This document shows positions 35,201-47,696 of a stretch of 64,000 nucleotides of DNA, one piece after another. Each line of letters begins with the position of its first letter. Within the stretch, counting starts at the first letter, position 1. The position numbers and the translations under genes are program-made. The stretch is taken from the NCBI GenBank assembly GCA_963669155.1, contig OZ022588.1, positions 14,564,835 to 14,628,834 on the forward strand, given 5' to 3'. Origin of the DNA: Arbacia lixula. Its lineage: Eukaryota > Echinodermata > Echinoidea > Arbacioida > Arbaciidae. The notes below the pieces were generated by a model. It worked only from the letters and a program-made list of their open reading frames with translations, did not search any database and was not told where the DNA came from.

Positions 35201-36609
35201 AAAAAAAAAAAAGCTAACATCAATGTATATGGTCATGACATCTTCCTACAAAATATTGAGCTACATTGTACATGTACAAGGAGACGGAAAATTAGCCAGA
35301 TTATTACAAAAGAGCGAATAATTTCATGGACCATTTTCATCCGCCAAAATCTTTCTCCATCTCATCATGCATGGGGACGTGCAGCCAAACATGTTGTGAA
35401 CAGCTGAGGCACTGTTTACGTTCATTTTTGGTTAATTCTATGCACGTCACTGTATCTGGTATGAAGTGAAACGGTACCAGTATGGCAAATCCGTCTTTCT
35501 GTTTATGCGTATCATGGACCTTCGTGGTAGGGTCCATGCACGTACATACAGGTGTATCTGTGTAAGTGCTGCAGCTCCCTCCTACAGATGTGCGGACAGT
35601 GACCATGCATGATGTGGCACAGCCTAATGATCAGATTACAGGCCTGCATGAGTGATGAACGCCGGGCTCTGTGCTGGCCCGACCACTCACTTGGTTACCC
35701 GCTCAATTGGCTTGGCCACTTCTCAATAGTCTCCGTTTTACAAGCGGAGCTCCTTTTCCACAACTGCTACTCTTACTTCTTGCACATCTGCACACATGGG
35801 ACAAATTGGAGACTGCAGGAGAATGCTCAGGTAGGGGTGGGGTAAGGAGGGGGGGGGGGTCTTCAGACAGGTAGGGGGAAGATGTGAACAACATTATATT
35901 CTGTGAGAGCTTTAGGTACATGCAGGTCGTGCATGTGTACTGTAATCCCCAACTCTAGGGAATTTACAGTGAGTGTGTGTGTGTGGGGGGGGGGGGGGGG
36001 GTGTTGGGGAAGAGAGCCTCACATTTCCTTTACTTTCTCCTACCTCAACACATTCTGCAGGCCCAGAAAGACTGCTTACTTTAGAGAAGGCTACATGTAC
36101 ATACATACATGCATGTATATGTACATTTCAAGTACATTCGTTAGCCAGTGTCAAGTACATACTTGAAAATATCAGGTGACTGTAAATATGGTTCAGGAAG
36201 GATTCTTTTCCATCTCTGATCAGTGTACATTTGGTATTATGCACACTTCATACAATATTATAAGTGCACTCCGCACTACATGTAGATTTGTATTTGAGAG
36301 CACACCTGCAAAATGAACATATCATTTCCTAATCAATTCCAAATTAGTGCCAAAGTTCATTCACCTTTAACCTCTGAGGTATTTGACCTATAAAGTGTTT
36401 CTAATCAGTCATATTCATGTAGTGTTTCATCTCTGTACACGTCTGTTGAAATTAGATCATTGTATTTTGTATGTAATTTGATTTATTTGTTACATGTTTG
36501 AAATAGTTCATGAACCCTTGACCTCTGAATAATTTGACCTCAAATCTCATTAGTCATCTCCAACCAGACCCGTTTGCTATAGTGCTTGGAGCTGATATAC
36601 TCATCAGCC

Positions 36610-36733
36610 TGGAAACAAGACTATTCAAGTATCATATTCAGTAGTACAGGCCTACTGTCTGAGGGTCTGGAAACAAGACTATCCAAGTATCATATTCAAT
36701 AGTGCGGGCCTACACTGTACTGTCTGAGGGTCT
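36610..36733. repeat. two-copy tandem repeat of about 58-66 bp
   Basis: GGAAACAAGACTATTCAAGT...GTCTGAGGGTCT is followed at once by GGAAACAAGACTATCCAAGT...GTCTGAGGGTCT. Confidence 0.88.
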
Positions 36734-37659
36734 GGCTTTCTTCTCTCTCCCATCCATCACAACGGATTATTCAGTGTCTTGACCTCACCACAAAGCCCTA
36801 CACCAAGCCCTTCCTTGTTTCTCTTTGTACCAAACCACAAATACCTAAAATGATTGAAATAATCGCACAATGCTTTATTTTTATGTTAACTGTGTACCGT
36901 TGCGTACTAGACTGTGTCAAGGAACAGGGAAGTACAAATCTAATATAACATATTTTGTTTGCTCACAAAATTATGATATTCATTCCTTTAAAAAGTCCAT
37001 TTCCCATCATACTCTGTATACATATAGTGAGTGGTCCACAAACCGGCCCCTTCCCTTGAAACTGGTCCCCGCGTATTTCTGCTCAGTGCGCGTTATCGAA
37101 GGTTAGATGTGCGATTTATTGTGTATTTACGTATTAGTAAGCAAAATGCAAAATTTTCAGAAGCAAAATTAGACAAAATGTGCACATATTTGACAAATGC
37201 ACATTTTCGTTCAAAATATCTGTTTTTCAACTTGCGTTCGTACTTCCGTTATTTTCTCGTCGATCGCCGAAACTTTCATATCAACTTTTCACTGCACTGA
37301 AACGAGCATGATCGATACGCAATACTGGTGAAATGTCGGCACTGTACTAGACCTTCATTGGAAGTTATTTCTTCACGGAGCTGGCCAGTGCTTTGCCGAT
37401 TTGACAAAAATAATGCATTTGCTGGTCCAACACGAGGTGAAGCGCTGCTTCTGCTTTCGCTAGCTGCAAAACCGACCCTTCGAATACCCGTTGGTAGAAA
37501 CACCCTTATCCTTCAAAAAATCCTGGAGCTGCTTGACAGCCATGCCGTCAAAAGTTCCTGTAGATGTCAGCGACATCGTAGAATTCATTCATTTAAAAAA
37601 AAATCTCTTTCAGGTAATATAAGACTGAAAATATAACGGATAACTTGGAAGACCCGCTG

Positions 37660-37745
37660 GATTTGGACGTGACGATATGGGGACAAGATGGCGGAGAGTG
37701 CTAAGCTTGACCGAAGTAGCAACAGTAACTATTAATGACGTCATT
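37660..37745 (+). promoter_or_regulatory. possible promoter-like cluster in intron 1
   Basis: GACGTGACG (about 37668), ACAAGATGGCGGAG (about 37683, a good match to the YY1 motif over an ATG) and the CRE palindrome TGACGTCA (37736-37743) fall within 80 bp. They lie next to a locally CpG-richer stretch (about 37040-37560). The ATG opens only 15 codons. This could be an unannotated promoter or chance. There is no transcript evidence. Confidence 0.25.
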
Positions 37746-38206
37746 CTGCATACATTACAAAAACGGCTCGTCACACCATGGGTAGACAGTCCACTGAATA
37801 AATACTACTAGACTGCTGACTGGGCTTTTTTCATGAAGCTGTGTCGGATGAAGGATGTAAAGACATTTTACATTGTGCCCGGAACAACAATAAGAGCAGA
37901 TGCACAGGGAATGTTCTTTCACTCCCCTCTCAGAGCTGAATAGCTGTTGCCATATTTGCATAATAAATTGAAATGTAGTCGACTATGTAATGAATTCCCA
38001 TTATACTCTATGAATATTGAAATTGACCCGAGGTCATTTTCTACCAGCAATAATCTGCTCATGCGCAAATTGCAATTACGAAGTGGCTCTAATCTTGTTA
38101 ACATACTATACAGAAAAATTACCTGCATACTGTCATACCAGGGATGTGCTGAACTGTTAGTGTGTCAACTCACACCTCTCCGGTCAAAAAATGTACAATT
38201 GATGTA

Positions 38207-38426
38207 AACTACAGCTCAAAGGAATTGGCATTGGGTAAAGGGAAAGGGAGGAAAGGGAAGGAGCCGCCGTTTCAAACCCCGGTATATTTTTGTGCAGTTC
38301 AGCATGAAACATGATTTTTTTTAGGCTAAAGCATCTGGACAAAATATACCACGCTTTAAAGTTGCGGCTCCTTCCCATTCCTCCCTTTCCCTTTACCTGA
38401 TGCCAATTCCTTTGAGCCGTTGTGTA
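38207..38426. mobile_element. family C hairpin MITE, copy 5
   Basis: About 220 bp, AACTACAGCTCAAAGGAATT to CAATTCCTTTGAGCCGTTGT. The centre has lost the CATGTTTCATGCTGAAC part of the right arm, so the stem is interrupted. Confidence 0.88.
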
Positions 38427-38656
38427 CTGTACATCTGTACATGTAGGTGAAGAAACGTATGAAATACAGTGTACAATTGATGTACATCTGTAATTCTGTA
38501 CATTATGTACAGTGTAGGTGAAGAGACATGCAAGATATTAATTTGTGCGCTGTACTTCTCCATTTCATCGATTTCAATCTTTACTAAGATGCTGATCTTC
38601 ACATTATGTTTCTGATCTCTCTTTCCAGGTGTACCTGAGCGCTGGATTAATTTGTA

Positions 38657-38840
38657 CCACTACAGTGCCATTCTCAATGGGCTTTAAAAAATTGCGAAGT
38701 TAGAAAAATCGCGAAGTTAGGGGACCGGGACAATAGAACCGTTCGGCTTTTGGTTCGGTTGCTAGGCAACTTTCACCCTAACTTCGCCATTTTTCTAACT
38801 TCTCGATTTTTTAAGCCCAATGAGAATGGCACTGTAGTGG
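38657..38840. mobile_element. foldback MITE with CCACTACAGTGCCATTCTCA ends
   Basis: 184 bp. The left arm CCACTACAGTGCCATTCTCA pairs with TGAGAATGGCACTGTAGTGG. The arms continue inward through GGGCTTTAAAAAATTGCGAA/TTTTTTAAGCCCA and AAGTTAGAAAAA/TTTTTCTAACTT. About 50 bp in the centre is unpaired. Confidence 0.9.
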
Positions 38841-39939
38841 GCGTTATCATTCCTACATGTATAAGGGTGGAGACGATTAACTCTCGCATGTGAATGGGGG
38901 ATGCAACATGAATGGCATTCATCACCTGACATGGGAGCCAGACAGAGGGCTTAATTAGTTGTATCCATTTGATGGGATGGAACACCTGGCTGATATCACC
39001 TCAAGAATTCAGATGTCATGCGGAGAATGTCTGAGCACAAGGAGATGTTTATCAACTGTAGTCTAGGGGCTCAGACTTGACTCAATAGTGAACTAGTGAT
39101 GCTAGGGGGCATTCGTACCAGAACAAGGAGATTTGTTTGGATTGATGAAATTCAGTGTATTATTTCTCAAGTTAAAATGTCAAAATTAAATCTTAAGATT
39201 TGACCTTGACTTGTGACCCCAAAACTACTCAGTTGATTGTACCGTCATATATCATCATTGTACAAAGTTTGATGAAGTTTGATAAATTTTCCATGAATTA
39301 TCATGTTAAAAGTGATATTTGAGGGTTTGAAGACAGGGTGTCCCTTTTGCAGACTGTCCAAAAAATAAAATTTGTATAAACCATGCAAAATGGAAGAAGA
39401 TACATGTCCTGCATCAGAACTCCCCTCCCAATAATAGAAATGCAGACTGAAGAATCTCGGCACACATAAACAGCGCTCACCACCCCGGTTCATAGCTCCT
39501 GCGCCGCAGTGCTATCACTCGCTCGCTCATCCACTCTCTCTGCTGTACTGCCCCTTGAGAAGCCCCCAGTATTGGCGAGGATTTGTCGCCCTCAATGGCG
39601 CGCAGTATAAAAAGTCACTGAAAACTGTATCGGTGTAAACTTAAACAGCCCCTTCATCACAGGTACTGTACATGTAGTCTGTGGCACAGACTCGATTGTG
39701 ACACAGACTTGAAACCTCAATCTGTATTGTGTCACAATCAGGAAGCATACATTGTTCTATCCTTTCAGACGCACTGCTTCAGAGGGACTGTCTGGCAGAC
39801 GGACAAAGGTTTGTGCTTGCAAACTATTCAATATCAATGCAGTCAGAGAGAAATAAAAGCATCATTCTGTTGTTTTGTGCAGTGCACCTTGCAAAACCAG
39901 GAAGTACCTTTTCTCACACATGTACGTATGCACACGCAA

Positions 39940-39965
39940 ACACACACACACACACACACACACAT
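39940..39965. repeat. AC microsatellite
   Basis: About 12 AC units. Confidence 0.95.
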
Positions 39966-40300
39966 GCACAATGGTGTATACAGAACAGGAGAGAAATAGC
40001 AGGACGACTGTGCTACATCATAGTGGAGGTGAAGCATATGAATTAAAATGCTTGAAATGGGTGTTTCACTTTGAAAAAATCAAGGTCAAACTTTTGTCCC
40101 TGCAATGGTGAAATGGAAAGCTCAGAAAAATTCATCTTCGCATATCTCCCTTATTTTCTATCAAAACTCATGTAGCTTTCATCATGGATGTAGAGTGATC
40201 ATATCATATCAAATATGAATTTTCAACAAATATGACGCAGGACTTTCTTGTCAATGAATATTTGTGTGATTAATGATTGGTTATATAGGTGTCTAGAGTT

Positions 40301-40580
40301 GACCATGATACACTTACACACCAAATTTGAAAAAAAAATCCATTGAGAAATGTGGCCAGTATCGTGCACACAAGCAGCCCCTGAAAAATGTAAATTTTTG
40401 TGTACAAAGACAGACCAAGCAAGGGTGCCACCAACAAAAACGATAGGCGTCTTTGCTTTACCATAATACACCTTCATGCCAAATTTGAAGATGATCTGAA
40501 AAGAACTGCAGCCAGTAGAGCGCTCACAAGAAAATGTACCTTTTTGAGTACAAAGACGGACCAAGCAAGGGTGCCAAATC
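40301..40580. repeat. two-copy tandem repeat of about 158 bp
   Basis: ACCATGATACACTTACACAC...GACAGACCAAGCAAGGGTGC is followed by ACCATAATACACCTTCATGC...GACGGACCAAGCAAGGGTGC. The copies are clearly diverged. Confidence 0.82.
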
Positions 40581-41374
40581 CATAGTATTCTCCGAACTCT
40601 ATTTGGGGGATACAATTATAAATACAAGTATGAAGTGATGTCAAGGAACCTCATTTCTAACCTGTCACACGAGTCACGCTATTAAACTTGTGTTTTCTCA
40701 GTGAAAAATATTTTTTCAAAAGTTCTACTATACTTAGATCTATTTCACCAATACCTTTACTAAATGATATAAAGTGAACAAGGGGTATGCAGTTGGTATT
40801 GATATGGCTATTAAAGTGCTATTTTCCTTCAAATGTCAGGTGAGTCACAATGGAATGGCAGATTTGTAATGTGCGTGTGTATCTCCCGCAAATTTGGGCT
40901 TATTATTGTTAAATTCTAACAAGATTCTGCACTCATGAAACATTCGTTTCAGTAGGTAGTACAATAAGCGTATTTTGTAAGTTAGTATTTTGGGAACTTT
41001 GCACAATTGCTTTTAAATCTTGCCAATGATCTGTATGTTGTGCATTGAAATGCTTCAGTAAGAAACTGGATCAGAAATACTTGAAGAAGCTAACAGGCAA
41101 ATAACTTTCCAAAATTTTGGAATACATCTATTCTCACAGTCACACCATTAGAGGCATGCACAACCATAGATGGTTCTGACGTACATGTACACTCATCTCA
41201 GTTGTATTTCAAAGTGTTCATGTTTATCACGTTTATACAGTCAGTTTATTAAGATTGTAAGACACCAATCTCTGGCACATGCCTCGCGTACTGCACTGGT
41301 CAAATGCAGCCTGCCTCCCGTAACAAACCAGTCGTAGGCCGTCTGCCTCCCATACTGCACTGGATATGCGAGGT

Positions 41375-41580
41375 ATACACTACAGCTCAAAGGAATTGGC
41401 ATAGGGAAAGGGGAGGAGCCGTAGTATTAAACCAGTTCAGCACGACACACGATGCTTTAACCTAAAAAGCATCATGTTTCATGCTGAACTAGACAAAATA
41501 TACCACGGTTTAAAACTGCGGCTTCTTCCCTTTCTTCCCTTTCCCTTTCCCTATGCCAATTCCTTTGAGCTGTAGTGTAC
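41375..41580. mobile_element. family C hairpin MITE, copy 6
   Basis: About 206 bp, ATACACTACAGCTCAAAGGA to CAATTCCTTTGAGCTGTAGT. The left arm is shortened in the AAACCGCGG part. Confidence 0.9.
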
Positions 41581-44035
41581 ATGTACCTCTGTTGGACTAT
41601 TCTTTCCTTTTAACATCACATTGATATTTTGTCATTTTGAGTTGTTTGGGGCGAGACATTGCAGTGCTGCTAAGACACTCCGCCAGTGGTTTTAGCCTGC
41701 TAATTGTACCACTGTGCTTCACCTGAGTAGTATTGTACATATCATTGTAGCCAGTAGAATATAATGGTGCAGTGATTCCAGGGCCTGAGTGTTTCACAAG
41801 GATTTTGTGTGAACTACATAGACATGCACTGTAGATCAAGCATACAATACTGCCATGTAACAAGGTATACAATTCACATTTTACACTCAGTCCATGTTAT
41901 GATACAAATGAAAACCACTTTTATATACACAAGTTTGTGCACCCACAGAGGAAGGAAGTGTACATTGTACCTTGAGCATATTGCACTCAATGCACAAGTA
42001 CAATAAAACCAAGCTGTAATTTTTTTGTTTGGGTGGCTGAGAGTCTGCATCAATTGGTACATTTCATGTATTCATTGAATTATTGGATATCGCAATCTGA
42101 AGGCAAAGCATGCTACTGTGTGTGGGTTTTCTGAGCAGCGAGTGTTTTCAGTCAGAATCGGCCTGAACCTAGGCCACAAATGCTACTGCAGAATTTACAT
42201 GTAGACTTTATAAATAGCAGAATTCCGGTAACAGATATTTCTGTCATATTCCCATAGTTAGGTAGTCCTGCACTGTAGATGTGGCCAGTTCATCAGTAAT
42301 AGTTACCATGTGAAATGAAAGCACGCGCAAAACCTACAGAAACATTTCTGAGCAAAGAGACTTCCCAGAACAAAGAGTCGCAGACTCCCACACACACCAA
42401 GATCAGCAACGAAGTGCCGACCAAAAACACCATCGGCCTTCAAATATGTGAATATGAAAGGGATTGGAGTTGAAGGATACGACTGAAATCATGACCGTCA
42501 CTGTCATCCAATGAACACTGCAAGAGAAATCTTGAAGTCTTTGTTATTTATCTGAGACTGTGTGCAGTAAAGAGCCATGGCTTGGAAAACCACCCCTTAG
42601 CTTTATTGGCGTCCTAAACGATGAGACAAATAAATAGCAAATGTAAACATTTGAAACAGTATTTAGGGAAAAAAATGTAGATTCCTCAATCAAAGGGATG
42701 ACTGATTGCATTGTTGATTGTAGTTTAAAGGGGAAGTCCAGACGATTTTCAGCAGTTTCCAGGGGAAAGTTCAATATTCTACTACCGGTAGTCTATAAAT
42801 TTTTCCAGATGAGAAATAACAATAAGAATCATTCACAATCAGTTTTCGAAAACAATCAGGCAATTCTTCTTGTTTGAGTCGGCCGCGGGCAGCTTCGAGT
42901 AGAATCTATCCAATGATGCATTGCATGTGACGTTTCACCCTCACTTTCATATCAGCTCGGCCCAGCCGCAATTTTCTTTCCCTACAAACTTTTTTTCCTT
43001 TGCGCATGCGCACATGGGTTATTCTCCTAGTGCCATGAATATTCATTAACATCTTAATGAATATTCATTGTGAAGTTCGACTCGAATCGATATCGATAAT
43101 TATGCACACAGTGCTTCATGCAGTGACCGGTGCACTTTGCACTGGAGAGTTCTTGATCCTCGCAAGTTTTCGACTCTGTCGTCTTTCCCCTCTCTGTTTC
43201 CCCCTGTTGTCTACCAGATTGTTCTTAACTTTATCATTTTGAGTTCTTTGTCTTTAACATGCACACTATGTTGTCTGGTAAGTGTGATTGTTGTTGCATT
43301 GTGTCATTTTGAGGCAATTTGAGATTGATGATTTGGATTGCCATTTGCCAGGAGTCTTGTGGTATGAACACACTACAGTATGTGTATGTGTGTTGTGTGG
43401 CATGCTATAGCTGAGAAAGACGCCTATGTGTGTGTGCATAAATGTTGTTGGATGTACATTGTACTTCTATTTCTTTACTGCCCTATGATAAATTCATGAG
43501 AGTAGACCACGAGGGTTGGGATAAAAGACGAAAATACAAAGACAGGTGATAAAAATACAACATCAGACAGTTGAAGGCAAGGGGGGCAAGTTAGATTTGG
43601 GTTACTACTGCAGTGGGTGCAGGAATGAAGGACTCTGATGCAAGACTAATGGGGACTCGCAGTTCTCCGTTCATGTAGTAGTACACACACGCACACCCAC
43701 GAATACGGACATTGTAGGTCTCAATATTTTGCATGGTGTTTATTACCATTGCTCCCACGATCGAAGGGACCCAGCCAACAACTTCTGCAGCTTCTGAGAA
43801 AATGCACATTTAAACAACATATGGAAGAGCACCTCGCACTTGAAGTAACAAAATCAAAACTTTAAAAGATCATAACTTTCTAATCCTTTGACAGATTTTC
43901 ATCTACCTTCACTGATATTTTTTTCATGTGTCTCCTTTTATTGAACCCAACTTTATTTCAGGGTGAACTATCCCTTTAATTTGATTATGAGTATTACTTT
44001 AGACTACTGGGGTAGTTAAACATGCGAACTTCACA
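41581..44035. other. intron 1 segment without gene
   Basis: No gene recognised. AAAGGGGAAGTCCAGACGAT at about 42726 and GGTGAACTATCCCTTTAAT at about 43962 resemble ends of small transposons, but no full element could be bounded. Confidence 0.4.
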
Positions 44036-44132
44036 TTGATTCAAAATCAGTTGTTATTGCATCCTTTATGGCCTTGAAAGCTGAAACTAAATGGTAGATA
44101 CATTCACATGATGGTAATATTTGCATACAACC
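44036..44132 (+). repeat. direct repeat, left of family C copy 7
   Basis: TGATTCAAAATCAGTTGTTA and CACATGATGGTAATATTTGC recur at 44459-44565 beyond the transposon. Confidence 0.85.
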
Positions 44133-44210
44133 AATTGAACCAATACATACATGTAGGATTGGTTGTGTACAAAACTGTATCTGGTGTGCTTGTTTGTGGT
44201 TTGTGTATGT

Positions 44211-44457
44211 GTACACTACAGCTCAAAGGAATCTGCATCGGGAAAGGAAAAGGGAAGTAAGGGAAGAAGCCGCAGTTTTAAACCGTGGTATACATGTACT
44301 TTATCCAGTTCAGCATGAAACATGATGCATCTTAGGCTAAAGCATCGTGTTTCATGCTGAACTGGACAAAATATTCCATGGTTCAAAACTGAGGCTCCTT
44401 CCCTTTCTTCCCTTTCCCTATGCCAATTCCTTCGAGCTGTAGTGTTGTATAGTGTAC
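44211..44457. mobile_element. family C hairpin MITE, copy 7
   Basis: About 245 bp, GTACACTACAGCTCAAAGGA to ATTCCTTCGAGCTGTAGTGT. Both arms are long and retain the CATGATGC/GCATCGTG centre. Confidence 0.92.
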
Positions 44458-44458
44458 T

Positions 44459-44565
44459 TTGATTCACAATCAGTTGTTACATTATTGCACTCTTTATGGC
44501 CTTGAAAGTTGAAACTAAATGGATACTGTCTTAATATTCACATGATGGTAATATTTGCATACAAT
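44459..44565 (+). repeat. direct repeat, right of family C copy 7
   Basis: The partner of 44036-44132: TGATTCACAATCAGTTGTTA, CTTTATGGCCTTGAAAGTTG and CACATGATGGTAATATTTGC. Confidence 0.85.
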
Positions 44566-45040
44566 CTCTACATCTATGACGTGCTTGTGGTGACTTTTAT
44601 GTACACACATAAATGTAGATCATGCAGGTCGGTCTTTTCCACATTTGTAATTCTCACGTTGTCAAGACAAGTGGTTTATTTTCATCACTTTCACTGTGCA
44701 TGTGACTGCATAATTCTTATCACACATGAACATCATTAATCACATAGTTCTCATACTTGATTACATACACAACTACATGAAGTACAGAATGGGTTCCTGT
44801 CCAGAGAAAATAAGCTCTCAAGTCAAAGATGGGTGTGTACTTCCCACACCAAACAAACAGAAATCAATATGTTGTGAAAGATGCTCTTAATAGAGTACAC
44901 AATAACCTTTAATACTGTCAAAATTGACTGAAAATGTCTTGAGTTAGCATTAAATTATCAGGACACAACTATGAGTTGCCAATATTTGTAATTAACAGAA
45001 AAGTAAGGGGTCCTTTCCTGGTGCAGAGGCAGATGGGTTT

Positions 45041-45410
45041 GGTCGGAACTGCACAATTAGATTTTGATTTATTGCGAAAATGTTTAAGTTTGGGGCAGTT
45101 TCTAGCCAATTTTGGAAAAGTTCATTGACTTTTGACCTCTGATCTTTCAGGAATCTTACCAAAATAGTCACTAGTGTATCCCCAAGTAGCGATCCATCTT
45201 TGTACCATGTTAAATGAGAATTGCATTCTTGGATTTGGATTTATTGTGAAAATGGTCAATTTGGAGCAAATTTTCACAAAGTTCATTGACCTTTAACCTC
45301 TGACCTTTCAGGAATTTCACCAAAAATGTCACCAGTCTACCTTTTGTACTATGTTTAATGAGAACTGCATCCTTGGATTTGGATTTATCATGAAAATGGT
45401 CAATTTTGGG
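45041..45410. repeat. three diverged tandem units of about 145-170 bp
   Basis: TTTTGATTTATTGCGAAAAT, TTTGGATTTATTGTGAAAAT and TTTGGATTTATCATGAAAAT begin successive units, which also share AGTTCATTGACTTTTGACCT and CTTTCAGGAAT. Confidence 0.8.
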
Positions 45411-45731
45411 GAATTACGTTTGAGTCTTGTAAAACCGACTAGCCTCTGCCGGACCGCATACCCCTGCCCAATTCAAACCAAACTGATGGACGGTCACTAC
45501 GTCAAATCAGAGCGGGTATTTCGTACCTGGGCGTGGTCTCACCTCTTGGCTCTCCTTCAAAATTTTGAGGGAGATCCATTCCATTAAGCTATGAGCAAAT
45601 TGCCTAGACGTATTTTCTCCGGGCTGGCAATTCTCAGCGATCGCGCGATCACTTAATATCGTTGTGCAGAGTTTCGTCGCGCACTGTGTATACAAATTCG
45701 GTCTGATGAAATTCGTCTAGTACCCAGACTA

Positions 45732-45890
45732 GGGCACTGTTGCATAAAACTTACCATTAATGGTAACTCTGCCACCAATGGTAACTACCATGGTTGCAAT
45801 GCTTGACAGCCAATCAAATTCAAGGTTTCCATAGAAGTTGCTATAGGAGGCAAAGTTACCATCAATGGTAAGTTTTATGCAACAGGGCCT
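45732..45890 (+). mobile_element. family B MITE, copy 4
   Basis: GGGCACTGTTGCATAAAACT to TTTTATGCAACAGGGCCT, with one change in the left end. Confidence 0.86.
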
Positions 45891-46109
45891 ACAAAATGTA
45901 GGTAGCGGCGTTCAGAGGAGCCAGATGGAATCTCAGCAGATCCAACATCCTACAGAGTTTGATCTTTCACTACAGTATGCACTTTACAGGCTGAATAGTA
46001 TGCATCAAGTACAGTATGGTGCTTACCTGCATGTTATACATGTATGAACTGCACTGTGAATATGTGCAGCATGGGCCTGGGCCTGGGAAATTTATCATTT
46101 CAAACACTC

Positions 46110-46116
46110 ACACAAA

Positions 46117-46154
<38 letters not shown>
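46110..46154. repeat. AC microsatellite
   Basis: About 20 AC units with a few changes. Confidence 0.95.
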
Positions 46155-46156
<2 letters not shown>

Positions 46157-46650
46157 CACCTGCACACAAATTTGTGAGAATGAATCGGTTTCAAGTGAAT
46201 TTCAGAGAAGCAACCATAATGCAACATTTGACAATAAATATTCAAATTTAACATTATCATTTCTACAACTAGACTGTACTCAGGAAAAGGGGGAACTTCA
46301 GAGCATATTATTCATGTCAACTTTTACTTGTAATTGAAGCCATTGTGCAAGAGCCAAGCAGTTCCATCATGTTGTTAGGACAGTGTACCTTATAACCGAT
46401 CAGTCAAGCTTTGTCCTTCTCCATTCCAAATACAGTACTTCAAAGCATCACAGTCTATATTGTGATTTATTCACAAAATTCAGGTTAACATGCTGTGGAA
46501 ATTCTACATCAATACGACTTATGGTTTTACGACAATGGCTACATGAATGGAACCATCTCACTGTTATCGCACAATTGCAAAACACCCATCGGTCCTTTGG
46601 AAAGGATTAAACTGTGCACACATCATTCCAAATTGGATCCCAGTGATTTA

Positions 46651-47237
46651 TAGGCACACATTGTATCACCGGACACCATCCTTATTCCGGACACGCATAG
46701 TAACGTGGACTAAAGCAATTTTGTACGCGTACGACTATGCAGCTCAATTCCACAATCACATTGCAGTTTTACCTTATTCATCTCTCAAATGGCGAAAAAA
46801 TGCTTACAATTTCATATTGCATACCTTTGTATCAATAAATGATGTATTTTCTGATGAAAAAATGAGCATGGTTTGCCAAATTTTAAATCTTTCATCTGCT
46901 TCGAACATTGACGTGTGGTGTAATGTGGGTATTTGTTGTGGTTCTAGTGCACGGCTTACATACTGTGTCTGTGAGTATGTGCGACAGTCGCTGATTTTCC
47001 AATCATATGATCGAAAACGATCGTGTCCGGATTTCATAATTTTTCGCGCACAAAAATAATTGCTTTCGTAGAGGGGTAGGCCTACACGGGAAGTGCCATG
47101 CAAAGAAAATGGTTCATAAATATCAAATAATTGATAATTTTCAAAATATTTGGAATAGCTAGTGCAAAAATTTCTTGAATTTATAATCTCTAATTATCCA
47201 TTTTAAAGCACTGAGATAAAGGTGTCCGGCAATACAA
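46651..47237. mobile_element. possible DNA transposon with GTATCACCGGACACC ends
   Basis: TTGTATCACCGGACACC at the left pairs with GGTGTCCGGCAATACAA at the right, about 587 bp apart. The interior contains no recognised protein. An open frame of 170 codons crosses the left boundary but shows no family motif. Confidence 0.55.
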
Positions 47238-47696
47238 TATACTACCATACTATGGGCGCGTACACCGTGCGCAGTGTCAAAACACGTAGGAGAATCTCAC
47301 GCATTTTGATTGCGTGTCAATGGAATCGATGCCATTACTAAATCAAGTTTATTGAGCTCCATAATTTTCCGCTTCAGAAAAGAACTAGAACGCTGCATAT
47401 TTCCACAAATTTCTGCGTTAAATTTGCCTGTAAATTTTGACATAGTAACTTCGAGACTCAAGAATTTTGATAAAAATTGCCGTCAAATCTTAAGACTTGA
47501 TTATTTCCAAAATCTTTGGAAAATATCACAATTCTTGATATGCATGTATGTAGAGCCTAAATAGATCTCTTCAACTTTACAGCTCCGAAATGTGCGCCAA
47601 TTTACTTGGCGGAGCTAAAATAAATCGACTGATCAATAGGGTACAGATCGGTAATATAGGGTCCTTGGGCTTGGCTTTGGCTAGTATATTATGTAC

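Noticed and set aside
37276-37636. Overlapping 75- and 102-codon frames on opposite strands
   Set aside because: No motif could be recognised. CpG-richer DNA has fewer stop codons. Noted only as part of a possible promoter area.
46547-47059. 170-codon plus-strand frame of varied composition
   Set aside because: It shows no family motif, crosses the border of a probable transposon, and has no splice or start context that supports it. A weak possibility of an old transposon protein remains.
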